Assembly: GCF_016908465.1 (NCBI RefSeq)
Contig: NZ_JAFBDY010000005.1
Coordinates: 1 to 64,000 of the forward strand
Origin: Lysinibacillus composti
GTDB lineage: Bacteria > Bacillota > Bacilli > Bacillales_A > Planococcaceae
Reading direction: 5' to 3'
DNA length: 64,000 nucleotides
The notes beneath the pieces were generated by a model. The model had not been told where the DNA came from, did no database searches, and saw only the letters and a list, made by a program, of their open reading frames with translations. This document shows, one piece after another, positions 56,030 through 64,000 of the stretch. Made by a program: the position numbers and the translations under genes. How positions within the stretch are numbered: position 1 is the stretch's first letter; the number at the start of each line of letters is the position of its first letter.

Positions 56030-56812
56030 ATGGTACGTACAAAAGTAGAGCTTTGTGGTGTTGATACAGCTTCTTTACCGGTTTTAAAGCACGAAGAGAT
56101 GAGAGAGCTGTTTGTTCGCTTGCAATCAGGCGAAACATGGGTAAGAGATGAACTTGTATTCTGTAATCTGCGTCTAGTTTTAAGTATTGTCGGAAGATTT
56201 TCTTATCGCGGAGAACAGGCTGACGACCTATTCCAAGTAGGGTGTATTGGTTTATTAAAAGCAATTGATCATTTTGATTTAAAGCATAATGTTAGATTTT
56301 CAACATATGCTGTACCAATGATTATTGGTGAGATTAGAAGACATCTACGTGATCATCATGCACTTAGAGTCTCTCGTTCACTAAGAGATATTGCCTATAA
56401 GGCGATGCAAGCAAAAGAAAAGTTCATATCAGAAAATTTATATGAACCAACAATTGAACAACTTGCAGAAGCAATAGAGATGAAAAAAGAAGATGTATTA
56501 TATGCTTTAGATGCTATTCAAGATCCACTATCATTACAAGAACCTATCTATTCAGATGGTGGAGATGCCGTATATATTATGGATCAATTACGCGATGACG
56601 ATGTATCAGAAGATCAATGGGTTGCGTATGTAAGTGTAAAAGAAAGTATGCAAAAATTAGATGAAAGACAACAAATGATTTTATCAAAACGATTCTATTA
56701 TGGTGAAACACAGACTGAAATCGCCAAATCACTAGGTATTTCTCAAGCACAAATTTCAAGATTAGAGAAAAATGCTATTGAGACAATGCAAAAAGACTAT
56801 AAAACGAATTAA
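56030..56812 (+). CDS. sigG: RNA polymerase sporulation sigma factor SigG
   Basis: Late forespore sigma factor. The 260-aa protein begins 'VRTKVELCGVDTASLPVLKH', the SigG-specific N-terminus, and has region 2 ('CNLRLVLSIVGRFSYRGEQA', 'DDLFQVGCIGLLKAIDHFD') and region 4 ('GETQTEIAKSLGISQAQISR'). It is distinct from SigF by that N-terminus and by following sigE. ATG at 56030 follows GGAGGAAAAG. Confidence 0.96.
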   Translation: MVRTKVELCGVDTASLPVLKHEEMRELFVRLQSGETWVRDELVFCNLRLVLSIVGRFSYRGEQADDLFQVGCIGLLKAIDHFDLKHNVRFSTYAVPMIIGEIRRHLRDHHALRVSRSLRDIAYKAMQAKEKFISENLYEPTIEQLAEAIEMKKEDVLYALDAIQDPLSLQEPIYSDGGDAVYIMDQLRDDDVSEDQWVAYVSVKESMQKLDERQQMILSKRFYYGETQTEIAKSLGISQAQISRLEKNAIETMQKDYKTN

Positions 56813-56817
56813 CATCC

Positions 56818-56846
56818 AACGCACTTATTTATAAGTGCGTTTTTAT
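56818..56846 (+). terminator. Terminator after sigG
   Basis: AACGCACTTAT (56818-56828) pairs with ATAAGTGCGTT (56831-56841), followed by TTTATTTTT. Confidence 0.85.
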
Positions 56847-56965
56847 TTTTATTTTATCGAAATAGTAAAAAAGTAAGTGTTTTAAATAAATGAAACAAAA
56901 AGAATGCTTATTTACGTCTGAATTTCATAGGATAATTAAGGGATTTTTGAGAAAGGAGAATTCTT

Positions 56966-57205
56966 TTGCGTTTTTCAACAGTCCAACAAAAAGAAATTAT
57001 CGAGGCGGAGAGCGGGCGTTTCGTTGGTTATGTAATTGATGCGGAGGTAGATGAGAGTACAGGTAGAATTGTAGCATTTTTAGTGTCTGAACCAAAAAAG
57101 TTTCTTTCATTTATGAACAGTGAGGAATCTGTAAGGAAAGTAAGTATTAACGATATACTTGTAGTTGGGAAAGATGTCATATTAGTTAAAGCAATTTACG
57201 ATTAA
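56966..57205 (+). CDS. ylmC: YlmC/YmxH family PRC-barrel protein
   Basis: A 79-aa single PRC-barrel domain protein ('VGYVIDAEVDESTGRIVAFL', 'VSINDILVVGKDVILV'). In sporulators such proteins are common next to sigG; function unknown. TTG start at 56966 follows AAAGGAGAA. In B. subtilis ylmD would follow; here 266 bp of non-coding sequence follow, holding an inverted repeat TTCCAT-GTGGGG...CCCCAC-ATGGAA (about 57262-57298). Confidence 0.82.
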   Translation: MRFSTVQQKEIIEAESGRFVGYVIDAEVDESTGRIVAFLVSEPKKFLSFMNSEESVRKVSINDILVVGKDVILVKAIYD

Positions 57206-57471
57206 ATTCGCTATTCATTGAAAATTAGTTAGTTCATTGTTACAATGAAGTAGTGAAGACTTCCATCTGTGGGGGATTTTTCTTCCCCACCTATGGAAAA
57301 AGTTCAACCTGTATATTCAAACCTAGAGTTTTTCTCATAAAATCATCAAAATAAGATTGTTTTTTGAGTGTTAGGACGAGAGTATTGACGGGCATTAAAA
57401 TGAATATTGGTAGTTTTTGTCGACCTAACCGTTTTAGCGGCATAAATTCTAATAGTAAAGTTGGGAATAAA

Positions 57472-58140
57472 TTGACTAAGATTAGTAATAATTTAGAAGA
57501 AATAAATAAAAAAATTGAAAATGCAAAACAAAAAGCGAATGTAACTCAAGATGTTAAGATTATTGCAGTAACTAAACAAGTTTCTACTGAAAGAACAATC
57601 GAAGCACTTGAAACAGGACTAGTTCATTTGGGGGAAAACCGTCCAGAAGGATTATTGTCAAAAAAAGAAGTCATTCAAACGAAAGCTAAATGGCATTATA
57701 TTGGATCACTTCAAACTAGAAAAGTAAAACAAGTCATCAATGAATTAGACTACTTACACTCCTTAGATAGAATGAGTTTAGCAGAAGAAATTGAAAAACG
57801 TGCTGAGCAAACAGTTAATTGTTTTGTACAAGCAAATGTATCTGGAGAAGAATCCAAACATGGTCTTTCTAAAGAACAAGTAATTCCATTTATTCAATCA
57901 TTACATGAATTCAAAAAAATTCGTATTGTTGGCTTAATGACGATGGCACCGAATACTGAAGATGAAGCAACGATTAGAAAAGTATTTCGTGATTTAAAAC
58001 AATTACAACAAGAAGTTGTGGCATTAGAATTACCATATGCACCTTGTAATGAATTATCGATGGGAATGTCTAATGACTATGTAATTGCTGTAGAAGAAGG
58101 CGCAACATTTGTAAGAATAGGTACAGCTCTTGTTGGATAG
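57472..58140 (+). CDS. ylmE: YlmE, PLP homeostasis protein (YggS/PROSC family)
   Basis: Cytoplasmic PLP-binding protein. The 222-aa core has 'IIAVTKQVS' with the PLP-lysine, 'HLGENRPEG', 'WHYIGSLQTRKVKQV', 'LMTMAP' and 'LSMGMSNDYVIAVEEGATFV'. The start is uncertain: alignment with family members suggests TTG at 57472, but the ribosome-binding site there is weak (GTTGGGA). The frame is open upstream to 57364, where residues such as 'GSFCRPNRFSGINSNS' have no counterpart I know. sepF follows 15 bp downstream. ylmD is absent from its usual place just upstream. Confidence 0.85.
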   Translation: MTKISNNLEEINKKIENAKQKANVTQDVKIIAVTKQVSTERTIEALETGLVHLGENRPEGLLSKKEVIQTKAKWHYIGSLQTRKVKQVINELDYLHSLDRMSLAEEIEKRAEQTVNCFVQANVSGEESKHGLSKEQVIPFIQSLHEFKKIRIVGLMTMAPNTEDEATIRKVFRDLKQLQQEVVALELPYAPCNELSMGMSNDYVIAVEEGATFVRIGTALVG

Positions 58141-58155
58141 AAAAGAGGGAAGCAA

Positions 58156-58629
58156 ATGAGCATGAAAAATAAGATTAAAAATTTCTTTTATTTAGAAGAA
58201 GAGGAAGAAATTGAATCACAGCCACAAATCCAACAAGTTCCTAAGCAACAACATGAGTATACAGTTGTAAAGACACCACGTGCTAAAAAGGAACGAAAAT
58301 TTAATAGTACGGAACAACCGCCGCTTAACGTTGTTAGTTTACAAGCTGCTAGTTCGATGAAAAATTCAAAAGTAGTCATTGTTGAACCTCGTGTTTATGC
58401 TGAAGCACAAGATATTTCAGAGCATTTAAAAAATAAAAGAGCGATTATTGTAAATCTACAACGGATCGATCGCGAACAAGGTGTTCGCATCATCGACTTT
58501 TTAAGTGGTACTGTCTATGCATTAGGTGGAGATATCCAAAGAATTGGAAACGATATCTTTTTATGTACACCTGAAAATGTTGAAGTCACTGGAGAAATTT
58601 CAAACTTTATGAATGACCAATTTCAATAA
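58156..58629 (+). CDS. sepF: Cell division protein SepF
   Basis: Membrane-binding, ring-forming protein that bundles FtsZ and shapes the septum. The 157-aa protein has an N-terminal amphipathic helix ('MKNKIKNFFYL'), an acidic/Gln-rich linker, and the C-terminal SepF core (about 70-150) with 'EPRVYAEAQDISEHLKNKRA' and 'RIIDFLSGTVYALGGDIQRI'. ATG at 58156 follows AGAGGGAAG. Confidence 0.92.
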   Translation: MSMKNKIKNFFYLEEEEEIESQPQIQQVPKQQHEYTVVKTPRAKKERKFNSTEQPPLNVVSLQAASSMKNSKVVIVEPRVYAEAQDISEHLKNKRAIIVNLQRIDREQGVRIIDFLSGTVYALGGDIQRIGNDIFLCTPENVEVTGEISNFMNDQFQ

Positions 58630-58835
58630 CATTCGACGCGAGACGCACATTTTAAGGATGTTGTAACAGTAGCGGAAAAATCGAATGAACTTACCTGCGT
58701 AAATTGTGAATCATATGAAAAATATAAGCAAGTACATAACTGTGCGCAGTAGAAGGTTGCTTGCATTGTATAGAAAACAATAATTCTTAAATTTACGTTA
58801 TGGTGAATTTTATAATTAGTGAGGTAGTTTATTAC

Positions 58836-59117
58836 ATGGGTATATTTACAATAACATCTATTATTTCAATAGCATTTTCGATTTATTCGTTTATGCTAAT
58901 CATTTATATTTTAATGTCCTGGGTTCCATCTGCTCAAGGTTCAAAGTTTGGACAAATTCTGGCAAAAGCGTGTGAACCATATTTAGGCTTTTTCCGAAAG
59001 TTTATACCTCCAATTGGGATGATTGATTTATCGCCAATTATTGCAATTTTACTTCTAAGTTTTATCGAGCGCGGAGTTATGATTGTCATTTCTAACATTT
59101 ATAATGTGCTCATTTAA
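58836..59117 (+). CDS. ylmG: YggT family membrane protein YlmG
   Basis: A 93-aa membrane protein with two hydrophobic segments (about 5-30 and 65-85) separated by 'PYLGFFRKFIPPIGMIDLSP', the YggT signature. It sits between sepF and ylmH as in most Gram-positives and is linked genetically to division or membrane organisation, mechanism unknown. ATG at 58836 follows GTGAGG; an in-frame start at 58800 precedes it. Confidence 0.85.
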   Translation: MGIFTITSIISIAFSIYSFMLIIYILMSWVPSAQGSKFGQILAKACEPYLGFFRKFIPPIGMIDLSPIIAILLLSFIERGVMIVISNIYNVLI

Positions 59118-59179
59118 ACAAAGACTTTCTTAAATTAATTAATTTCTATAAGAGCCAATAACTAAAATAACAAATATAG

Positions 59180-59223
59180 TTGGTCTATAAGTATGAATCC
59201 AATACTTATGGGCCAAATTTTTT
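59180..59223 (+). terminator. Terminator after ylmG
   Basis: TTGG...ATAAGTATT pairs with AATACTTAT...CCAA (59180-59216) and is followed by ATTTTTTTT. Confidence 0.7.
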
Positions 59224-59298
59224 TTATAATAAGATATTTTTATAGCAAAAAATGGGTATAAGAATAATAAATATAAGTTTAAAAGTGAGTTGAAATAG

Positions 59299-60084
59299 AT
59301 GGAGCATTTAATACAGCATTTTCGTAAAGATGAACAAACATTTATTGAAAAAGTAATTGGATGGCTTCGAGAAGTAGAGAATCGTTATGCTCCGAAGTTA
59401 ACAGACTTTTTAGACCCCAGACAAAGATTTATCGTAAACTCAGTTATTGGTCAAAATGAAGATTTAGTTATACATAGTGAAGGTATTTTTGGAGAAGCTG
59501 AAAGAGAGCGAATTTTAATTTGCCCATCTTATTTTGAACCCCAAAAAGAAGACTTTCAAATTACCATTTTTGAAATTCAATATCCATCAAAGTTTGTGCA
59601 AATAAAGCATCCCGACGTACTGGGTGCATTACTATCAATCGGAATGGATCGAACGAAATTTGGTGATATTCGAATTGAAGATGAGTTAATTCAATTTGCG
59701 GTCGCTACAGAAGTTGCAGATTATATACAGACAAATTTAACAAGCATTGGTAAAGCAAAAGTTAGATTAGAGCAAGCTGATCGCCCGGAAAAACTCATCC
59801 AAACAGCTGACATATGGAATGATAAAAATTATACAGCCTCATCTATGAGGTTAGACGTTATATTGGGAACTGTGTTAAATATGTCTCGTCAAAAGTCCCA
59901 AGCTCTTATAAAGGCTGGCAAAGTTAAGGTGAATTGGACAGTTCGTGAATCAACTTCCTTTGAGTTACAAGAAGGTGACATTATATCTGCGAGAGGTTTT
60001 GGTAGAATGAAAGTCATGATGATTGAGGGGAGAACAAAGAAAGATAAGATTCGACTTCAAGTAGGTCATTTAGAGCAAAAATAA
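59299..60084 (+). CDS. ylmH: S4-domain RNA-binding protein YlmH
   Basis: A 261-aa protein with an N-terminal helical domain and a C-terminal S4 domain (about 180-245; 'MRLDVILGTVLNMSRQKSQA', 'LIKAGKVKVNWTVRESTSFE'). YlmH has been implicated in rescue of stalled 50S subunits with peptidyl-tRNA alongside RqcH/RqcP. Located between ylmG and divIVA as usual. It probably has its own promoter after the ylmG terminator, though none stands out. Confidence 0.9.
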   Translation: MEHLIQHFRKDEQTFIEKVIGWLREVENRYAPKLTDFLDPRQRFIVNSVIGQNEDLVIHSEGIFGEAERERILICPSYFEPQKEDFQITIFEIQYPSKFVQIKHPDVLGALLSIGMDRTKFGDIRIEDELIQFAVATEVADYIQTNLTSIGKAKVRLEQADRPEKLIQTADIWNDKNYTASSMRLDVILGTVLNMSRQKSQALIKAGKVKVNWTVRESTSFELQEGDIISARGFGRMKVMMIEGRTKKDKIRLQVGHLEQK

Positions 60085-60182
60085 CATTTGTTAACGAAAA
60101 TTTGCGAAAATTTGATGTCAATAACTTGCTAGAGCTGTATAATAGAGGTAAATATAATCGAAATTAAGGAGTGTTATGTCGT

Positions 60183-60731
60183 ATGCCACTATCCCCTCTC
60201 GATATACATAATAAAGAGTTTACTCGTGGATTCCGCGGATATGCTGAAGATGAGGTAAATGAATTTTTAGTTCAAATTATTAAAGATTACGAGATTATTC
60301 TCCGAGAAAAGAAAGAGTTAGAAGAAAAACTTAAAACAATGACAGAGCAAATGAGCCACTATGACTCATTACGAGATACACTTGAAAAATCAATTATGGT
60401 TGCACAAGAGGCTGCTGAAGACGTAAAACGTAATTCTCAAAAAGAAGCGAAATTGATTATGAAAGAAGCAGAAAAAAATGCTGACCGTATCGTTAATGAA
60501 GCACTCAGCAAAGCTCGTAAAATTGCTATTGAAATTGATGAGTTAAAAAAACAATCGAAAGTTTTCCGTAATCGTTTTAAAATGTTAGTAGAAGCCCAAT
60601 TGGATTTATTAAATACAAATGATTGGGATCAATTAATGGAATATGATATAGGGTTAACAGAAATACAAGAACACGCAAGACGTGATGATGAACAAGAATT
60701 GACTGAAGAAGAATTAAAAAATTTATTATAG
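60183..60731 (+). CDS. divIVA: Cell division site/polarity protein DivIVA
   Basis: Coiled-coil protein that marks negatively curved membrane at septa and poles and recruits Min proteins. The 182-aa protein has the membrane-binding N-terminus 'MPLSPLDIHNKEFTRGFRGY' with Phe and Arg at expected places, then a long coiled coil (about 25-150) and an acidic tail. ATG at 60183 lies 11 bases after AGGAG. A -10-like TATAAT is at 60138-60143, with no good -35. Confidence 0.93.
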   Translation: MPLSPLDIHNKEFTRGFRGYAEDEVNEFLVQIIKDYEIILREKKELEEKLKTMTEQMSHYDSLRDTLEKSIMVAQEAAEDVKRNSQKEAKLIMKEAEKNADRIVNEALSKARKIAIEIDELKKQSKVFRNRFKMLVEAQLDLLNTNDWDQLMEYDIGLTEIQEHARRDDEQELTEEELKNLL

Positions 60732-60742
60732 GTCAATAATAC

Positions 60743-60771
60743 TTGACGTAATTCCTTCATTTCCATATACT
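60743..60771 (+). promoter_or_regulatory. Sigma-A promoter for the ileS leader
   Basis: TTGACG (60743-60748), a 17-bp spacer and TATACT (60766-60771); transcription would begin near 60778, about 775 nt before the ileS start codon. Confidence 0.75.
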
Positions 60772-60865
60772 GATACACGAGTATATTATCCAAAACTAGG
60801 GACAAAACCCCTTCTTTTTTATAAAACTTTTGGCGAGTTATGAGATTTTGTAGAGGAGTTCTTGT

Positions 60866-60901
60866 ATGAGTACAAGAAAAAATCCAAAACGCAAGACTTA
60901 G
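60866..60901 (+). CDS. Possible 11-aa leader ORF upstream of the T-box
   Basis: ATG at 60866 preceded by GAGGAG (about 60853-60858) opens an 11-codon ORF encoding MSTRKNPKRKT, ending at TAG 60901. It is strongly basic and contains no isoleucine. It lies in the transcribed leader between promoter and T-box. It may be translated by chance of a good ribosome-binding site; no homologue is known to me. Confidence 0.3.
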   Translation: MSTRKNPKRKT

Positions 60902-60924
60902 TCAAGGTAAAATGATTTATATAT

Positions 60925-61167
60925 GTATAAGTGATAACGGAGACAGTACTTATTGTGCGTGGACACTAGCGATTCGAGGATGGTGAAAGCTCGAACGAAG
61001 CAATCAATAGAGGAAAATCACTCCTGAGCTAAATCACTGAAAGTTAGTAAGTGATTTCGTATTACACAACGTTATTGTGTCTAAGAGGCGGCCAATTTGG
61101 CATGCAAATTAGGGTGGTACCACGAGTTTCGCATCTCGTCCCTTGTTAGGGATGAGGTGCTTTTTTT
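60925..61167 (+). ncRNA. Isoleucine T-box riboswitch
   Basis: The leader has the T-box sequence AGGGTGGTACCACG (61111-61124) and a Stem I region containing 'GGAGACAGTACTT' and, near its 3' side, GAAAATCACTCCTGAGC (about 61012-61028), in which ATC is the expected specifier codon for isoleucine. Uncharged tRNA-Ile would stabilise the antiterminator and allow ileS transcription. The 5' boundary is approximate. Confidence 0.9.
61131..61167 (+). terminator. T-box-controlled terminator
   Basis: GCATCTCGTCCCT (61131-61143) pairs with AGGGATGAGGTGC (61148-61160), followed by TTTTTTT. It competes with the antiterminator that uses the T-box sequence. Confidence 0.93.
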
Positions 61168-61280
61168 ATTTGAAAAGCAGAGAACGCCCGTTACGGCAAA
61201 AACGCGACACGCGCGTGCATTGCCGTCATGACTCACATCGTGTGAGCCTCAACAACTGGAGGAACCGACAAAAGGGTTTT

Positions 61281-61343
61281 TGCGCCTGTCGTTTCACTTT
61301 CGGCGCAGAAAATTATGTGTTTCAACGGAAATCACATAATTTT
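61281..61343 (-). repeat. Hairpin plus 32-nt CTGC module, copy C (minus strand)
   Basis: On the minus strand, AAAATTATGTG...CACATAATTTT (61343-61309) runs into TTTTCTGCGCCGAAAG...CAGGCGCA (61312-61281), the module seen at 118-149 and 21613-21644. Its stem here is TGCGCC/GGCGCA. It lies in the 385-bp stretch between the T-box terminator and ileS (61168-61552), which also holds hairpins ACGGCAA...TTGCCGT (about 61193-61226) and CTCACA..TGTGAG (about 61230-61246). No gene is visible there. Confidence 0.7.
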
Positions 61344-61552
61344 TGCTCTTGAAGGCGGTTCTAGTTGCGCGAGGAGCTGGCGTTCGGAGCTAGACATCAC
61401 CAAAAACTCGACTTAACATTTCTCACAAATCTGATTTGTATAGGTCATTTATTGGAATAAACTCTTTTATTTGTTTAATTGTTAGTTAAACAAGAATACT
61501 GATTTAGGTAAAGAAGTAAAAATTTAAGAAAAAACTATTAGGAGGCTTCTAA

Positions 61553-64000
61553 ATGGTAGAGTATAAAGATACATTATCGATGCCAAAAACAGATTTCCCA
61601 ATGCGCGGGAATCTACCAGCAAACGAACCAAAAATTCAAGAAAAATGGAATGAAATGGATATTAATGCGCTAGTTAACGAGCGTACAAAAGATCGCCCAG
61701 TATTTGTATTACATGATGGACCTCCATATGCAAATGGGGATATCCACATTGGTCACGCACTTAACAAAGTAATCAAAGATATGATTAACCGTCATCGTTC
61801 AATGACAGGTTACCATGTACCATATGTTCCAGGATGGGATACACATGGATTACCAATCGAACAAGCTTTAACAAATAAAGGTGTTAAACGTAAAGAGTTA
61901 ACGATTGCCGAATTTCGTGAACTTTGTGAAAAATACGCTTATGAACAAATTGAAAACCAAAAAACACAATTTAGACGTCTTGGAGTTCGTGGTGACTGGG
62001 AAAATCCTTATATCACATTAAAACCAGAATTTGAATCACGCCAAATTGAAGTATTCGGTAAAATGGCTGAAAAAGGGTATATCTATAAAGGGTTAAAACC
62101 TGTTTATTGGTCACCATCATCAGAATCAGCTTTAGCGGAAGCTGAAATAGAATATAAAGATGTTAAATCGCCATCTATTTATGTAAGTTTCGCTATTAAA
62201 GATGCAAAAGGCGTTGTTCCAGAAGATGCGAAATTCATTATTTGGACGACAACACCTTGGACGATTCCAGCAAACTTAGGGATCACTCTAAATGCTGATA
62301 TTACTTATGTAGTTGTTGCAGTAAATGATAATAAATTTATTATCGCAAAAGATTTACTAGAAACTGTTTCACAAGCACTTGAATGGGAAAATGCAAAAGT
62401 AGTTCAAGAAGTAAAAGGTCAAGAGCTTGAATATGTAGTGGCAAAACATCCAATTTATGACCGTGATTCTTTAATCATGGTGGGAGAGCACGTTACAACG
62501 GATGCTGGTACTGGTTGTGTTCATACAGCACCAGGTCACGGGGAAGATGACTTTAATGTAAGTAAAAAATATGGTCTACCTGTCCTAAGTCCTGTTAATG
62601 ACCAAGGTTGCTATACTAGTGAGGCTCCAGGGTTTGAAGGTCTATTCTACGATGATGCCAATAAAGTAATTACTGAAAAATTAAAAGAAGTGGGCGCTTT
62701 AGAGAAATTATCATTCTTTACTCACTCATATCCACATGACTGGCGTACGAAAAAACCAGTTATTTATCGTGCTACACCACAATGGTTCTGTTCAGTAGAA
62801 GCATTCCGTGGAGAGCTATTAGAAGCAGTTCAAAGTACTGCATTCACACCTGCATGGGGTGAAACACGTCTTTACAACATGATTCGTGATCGTGGTGACT
62901 GGTGTATTTCTCGTCAACGTGCATGGGGTGTACCAATTCCAGTGTTTTATGCTGAAAACGGCGAAGAGATTATTACGCCTGAAACAATTGCACATGTTTC
63001 ACAATTATTCCGTGAACATGGCTCAAACATTTGGTTCCAACGTGAAGCAAAAGAATTATTACCAGAAGGCTTTACACACCCAGGTAGTCCAAATGGTAAA
63101 TTCTCAAAAGAAAACGATATTATGGACGTTTGGTTCGATTCAGGTTCATCTCACCAAGGTGTACTTGTTGAGCGCGGTATGAAATATCCAGCAGATCTTT
63201 ATCTTGAAGGTTCTGACCAACACCGTGGTTGGTTTAACTCATCATTAATTACTTCTGTGGCAATTAATGGCTATGCACCATACAAAGGCTTATTAACACA
63301 TGGCTTCGTTTTAGATGGTGATGGACGTAAAATGAGTAAATCACTAGGAAACGTAATTATTCCTGAAAAAGTAATGAACCAATATGGTGCAGATATTCTT
63401 CGTCTATGGGTAGCATCTGTTGACTATACAGGTGACGTTCGTATCTCAATGGATATGTTAAAACAAATTTCAGAAGTTTATCGTAAAATCCGTAATACTT
63501 TACGTTTCTTACATGGTAATCTTCATGATTTCGATGCAAATACAAATCGTGTTGCCTATGAAGAATTACGTGAAGTAGACCAATATGTATATATGCGTTT
63601 ACAAGATGTATTAAAACATGTTCGTACAGCATATGACCGTTATGATTTTGCATCTGTGTACCACACAATCAATAACTTTGTAGCGGTTGAATTATCTGCA
63701 TTCTACTTAGATATTGCAAAAGATGTTGTGTACATCGAAGGTACTGATAATAAAGATCGCCGTTCAATGCAAACAGTAATGTATGATACTTTATTAACAC
63801 TTCTAAAAGTACTTACACCAATCATCCCTCACACTACGGATGAATTATGGTCTTACTTAAATGCAGAAGAGGCTTCTGTTCAATTAACGGATTTCCCTGA
63901 AGTTGATGAATACGAAAACTTTGGTGAGTTACGTACGAAGTGGGAAAAAGTTATTGATTTACGTGATGAAGTATTAAAAGCACTTGAAGAAGCTCGTAAT
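61553..64000 (+). CDS. ileS: Isoleucyl-tRNA synthetase (3' end outside window)
   Basis: Charges tRNA-Ile. The 816 codons present run without a stop to the window end; full length should be about 920. Class I motifs are '[12 protein letters not shown]' (HIGH) and '[10 protein letters not shown]' (KMSKS). Editing-domain segments ('[13 protein letters not shown]', '[16 protein letters not shown]') are intact. ATG at 61553 follows GGAGG (61541-61545). Expression is controlled by the T-box upstream. It follows divIVA as in B. subtilis. Confidence 0.97.
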   Translation, partial: MVEYKDTLSMPKTDFPMRGNLPANEPKIQEKWNEMDINALVNERTKDRPVFVLHDGPPYANGDIHIGHALNKVIKDMINRHRSMTGYHVPYVPGWDTHGLPIEQALTNKGVKRKELTIAEFRELCEKYAYEQIENQKTQFRRLGVRGDWENPYITLKPEFESRQIEVFGKMAEKGYIYKGLKPVYWSPSSESALAEAEIEYKDVKSPSIYVSFAIKDAKGVVPEDAKFIIWTTTPWTIPANLGITLNADITYVVVAVNDNKFIIAKDLLETVSQALEWENAKVVQEVKGQELEYVVAKHPIYDRDSLIMVGEHVTTDAGTGCVHTAPGHGEDDFNVSKKYGLPVLSPVNDQGCYTSEAPGFEGLFYDDANKVITEKLKEVGALEKLSFFTHSYPHDWRTKKPVIYRATPQWFCSVEAFRGELLEAVQSTAFTPAWGETRLYNMIRDRGDWCISRQRAWGVPIPVFYAENGEEIITPETIAHVSQLFREHGSNIWFQREAKELLPEGFTHPGSPNGKFSKENDIMDVWFDSGSSHQGVLVERGMKYPADLYLEGSDQHRGWFNSSLITSVAINGYAPYKGLLTHGFVLDGDGRKMSKSLGNVIIPEKVMNQYGADILRLWVASVDYTGDVRISMDMLKQISEVYRKIRNTLRFLHGNLHDFDANTNRVAYEELREVDQYVYMRLQDVLKHVRTAYDRYDFASVYHTINNFVAVELSAFYLDIAKDVVYIEGTDNKDRRSMQTVMYDTLLTLLKVLTPIIPHTTDELWSYLNAEEASVQLTDFPEVDEYENFGELRTKWEKVIDLRDEVLKALEEARN

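Noticed and set aside
61143-61352. 69-aa open frame downstream of the T-box
   Set aside because: It begins inside the T-box terminator stem and crosses the repeat copy; not a credible gene.
63357-63668. 103-aa minus-strand frame within ileS
   Set aside because: Antisense shadow of ileS, His/Tyr-rich from reversed codons, no start signal.

Overview
The window is AT-rich chromosomal DNA from a spore-forming member of the Bacillales, most likely Planococcaceae (Lysinibacillus/Solibacillus/Ureibacillus-like). I infer this from protein sequences and from gene order, which follows the Bacillus subtilis yla-pyc-cta-ylb-dcw-spoIIG-ylm-ileS segment. It departs from that order in ways seen outside Bacillus: murE, murG and murB are absent from the dcw cluster, ylmD is absent, and a murE-like gene lies in the ylb region. 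I see no prophage, integrative element, CRISPR array, rRNA or tRNA gene. Most of the window is conserved housekeeping, respiration, cell-division and sporulation genes; the novelty is in intergenic repeats, control sites and gene losses.

Layout. 1-731: gene-free, with terminator-like hairpins, a dispersed repeat and a tandem array of small hairpins. 732-3277: an ABC importer operon (lipoprotein, ATPase, permease). 3345-9207: ylaI and ylaL (minus), then ylaN, ftsW and pyc. 9433-17348: heme A synthase, a decayed ctaB, ctaCDEF for caa3 oxidase, ctaG and a DUF420 protein. 17480-33147: a ylb-type region (CAP protein, MurE-like ligase, ylbF, ylbG, rsmD, coaD, YlbJ-like, PDZ-Lon protease, tmcAL, ylbN, rpmF, enoyl-CoA hydratase, rsfA) with two copies of a MITE-like repeat. 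33247-36401: biotin carrier plus carboxyltransferase, panE, a DUF3397 protein. 36790-53751: bshC and the division/cell-wall cluster from mraZ to ftsZ. 54105-56812: spoIIGA, sigE, sigG. 56966-64000: ylmC, ylmE, sepF, ylmG, ylmH, divIVA, and ileS behind an isoleucine T-box leader; ileS runs off the right end.

How the genes work together. CtaA supplies heme A, CtaCDEF form the oxidase, and CtaG and the DUF420 protein assist assembly; the heme O synthase gene between them is dead, so another copy is needed elsewhere. MraY, MurD, FtsW, PBP2B, FtsL, DivIB, FtsA, FtsZ, SepF and DivIVA build and place the septum; SpoVD and the SpoVE-type flippase/polymerase do the same for spore cortex. SpoIIGA activates pro-sigma-E, and sigma G has a good sigma-F-type promoter. 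RsfA and the YlbJ-like protein add to the sporulation content.
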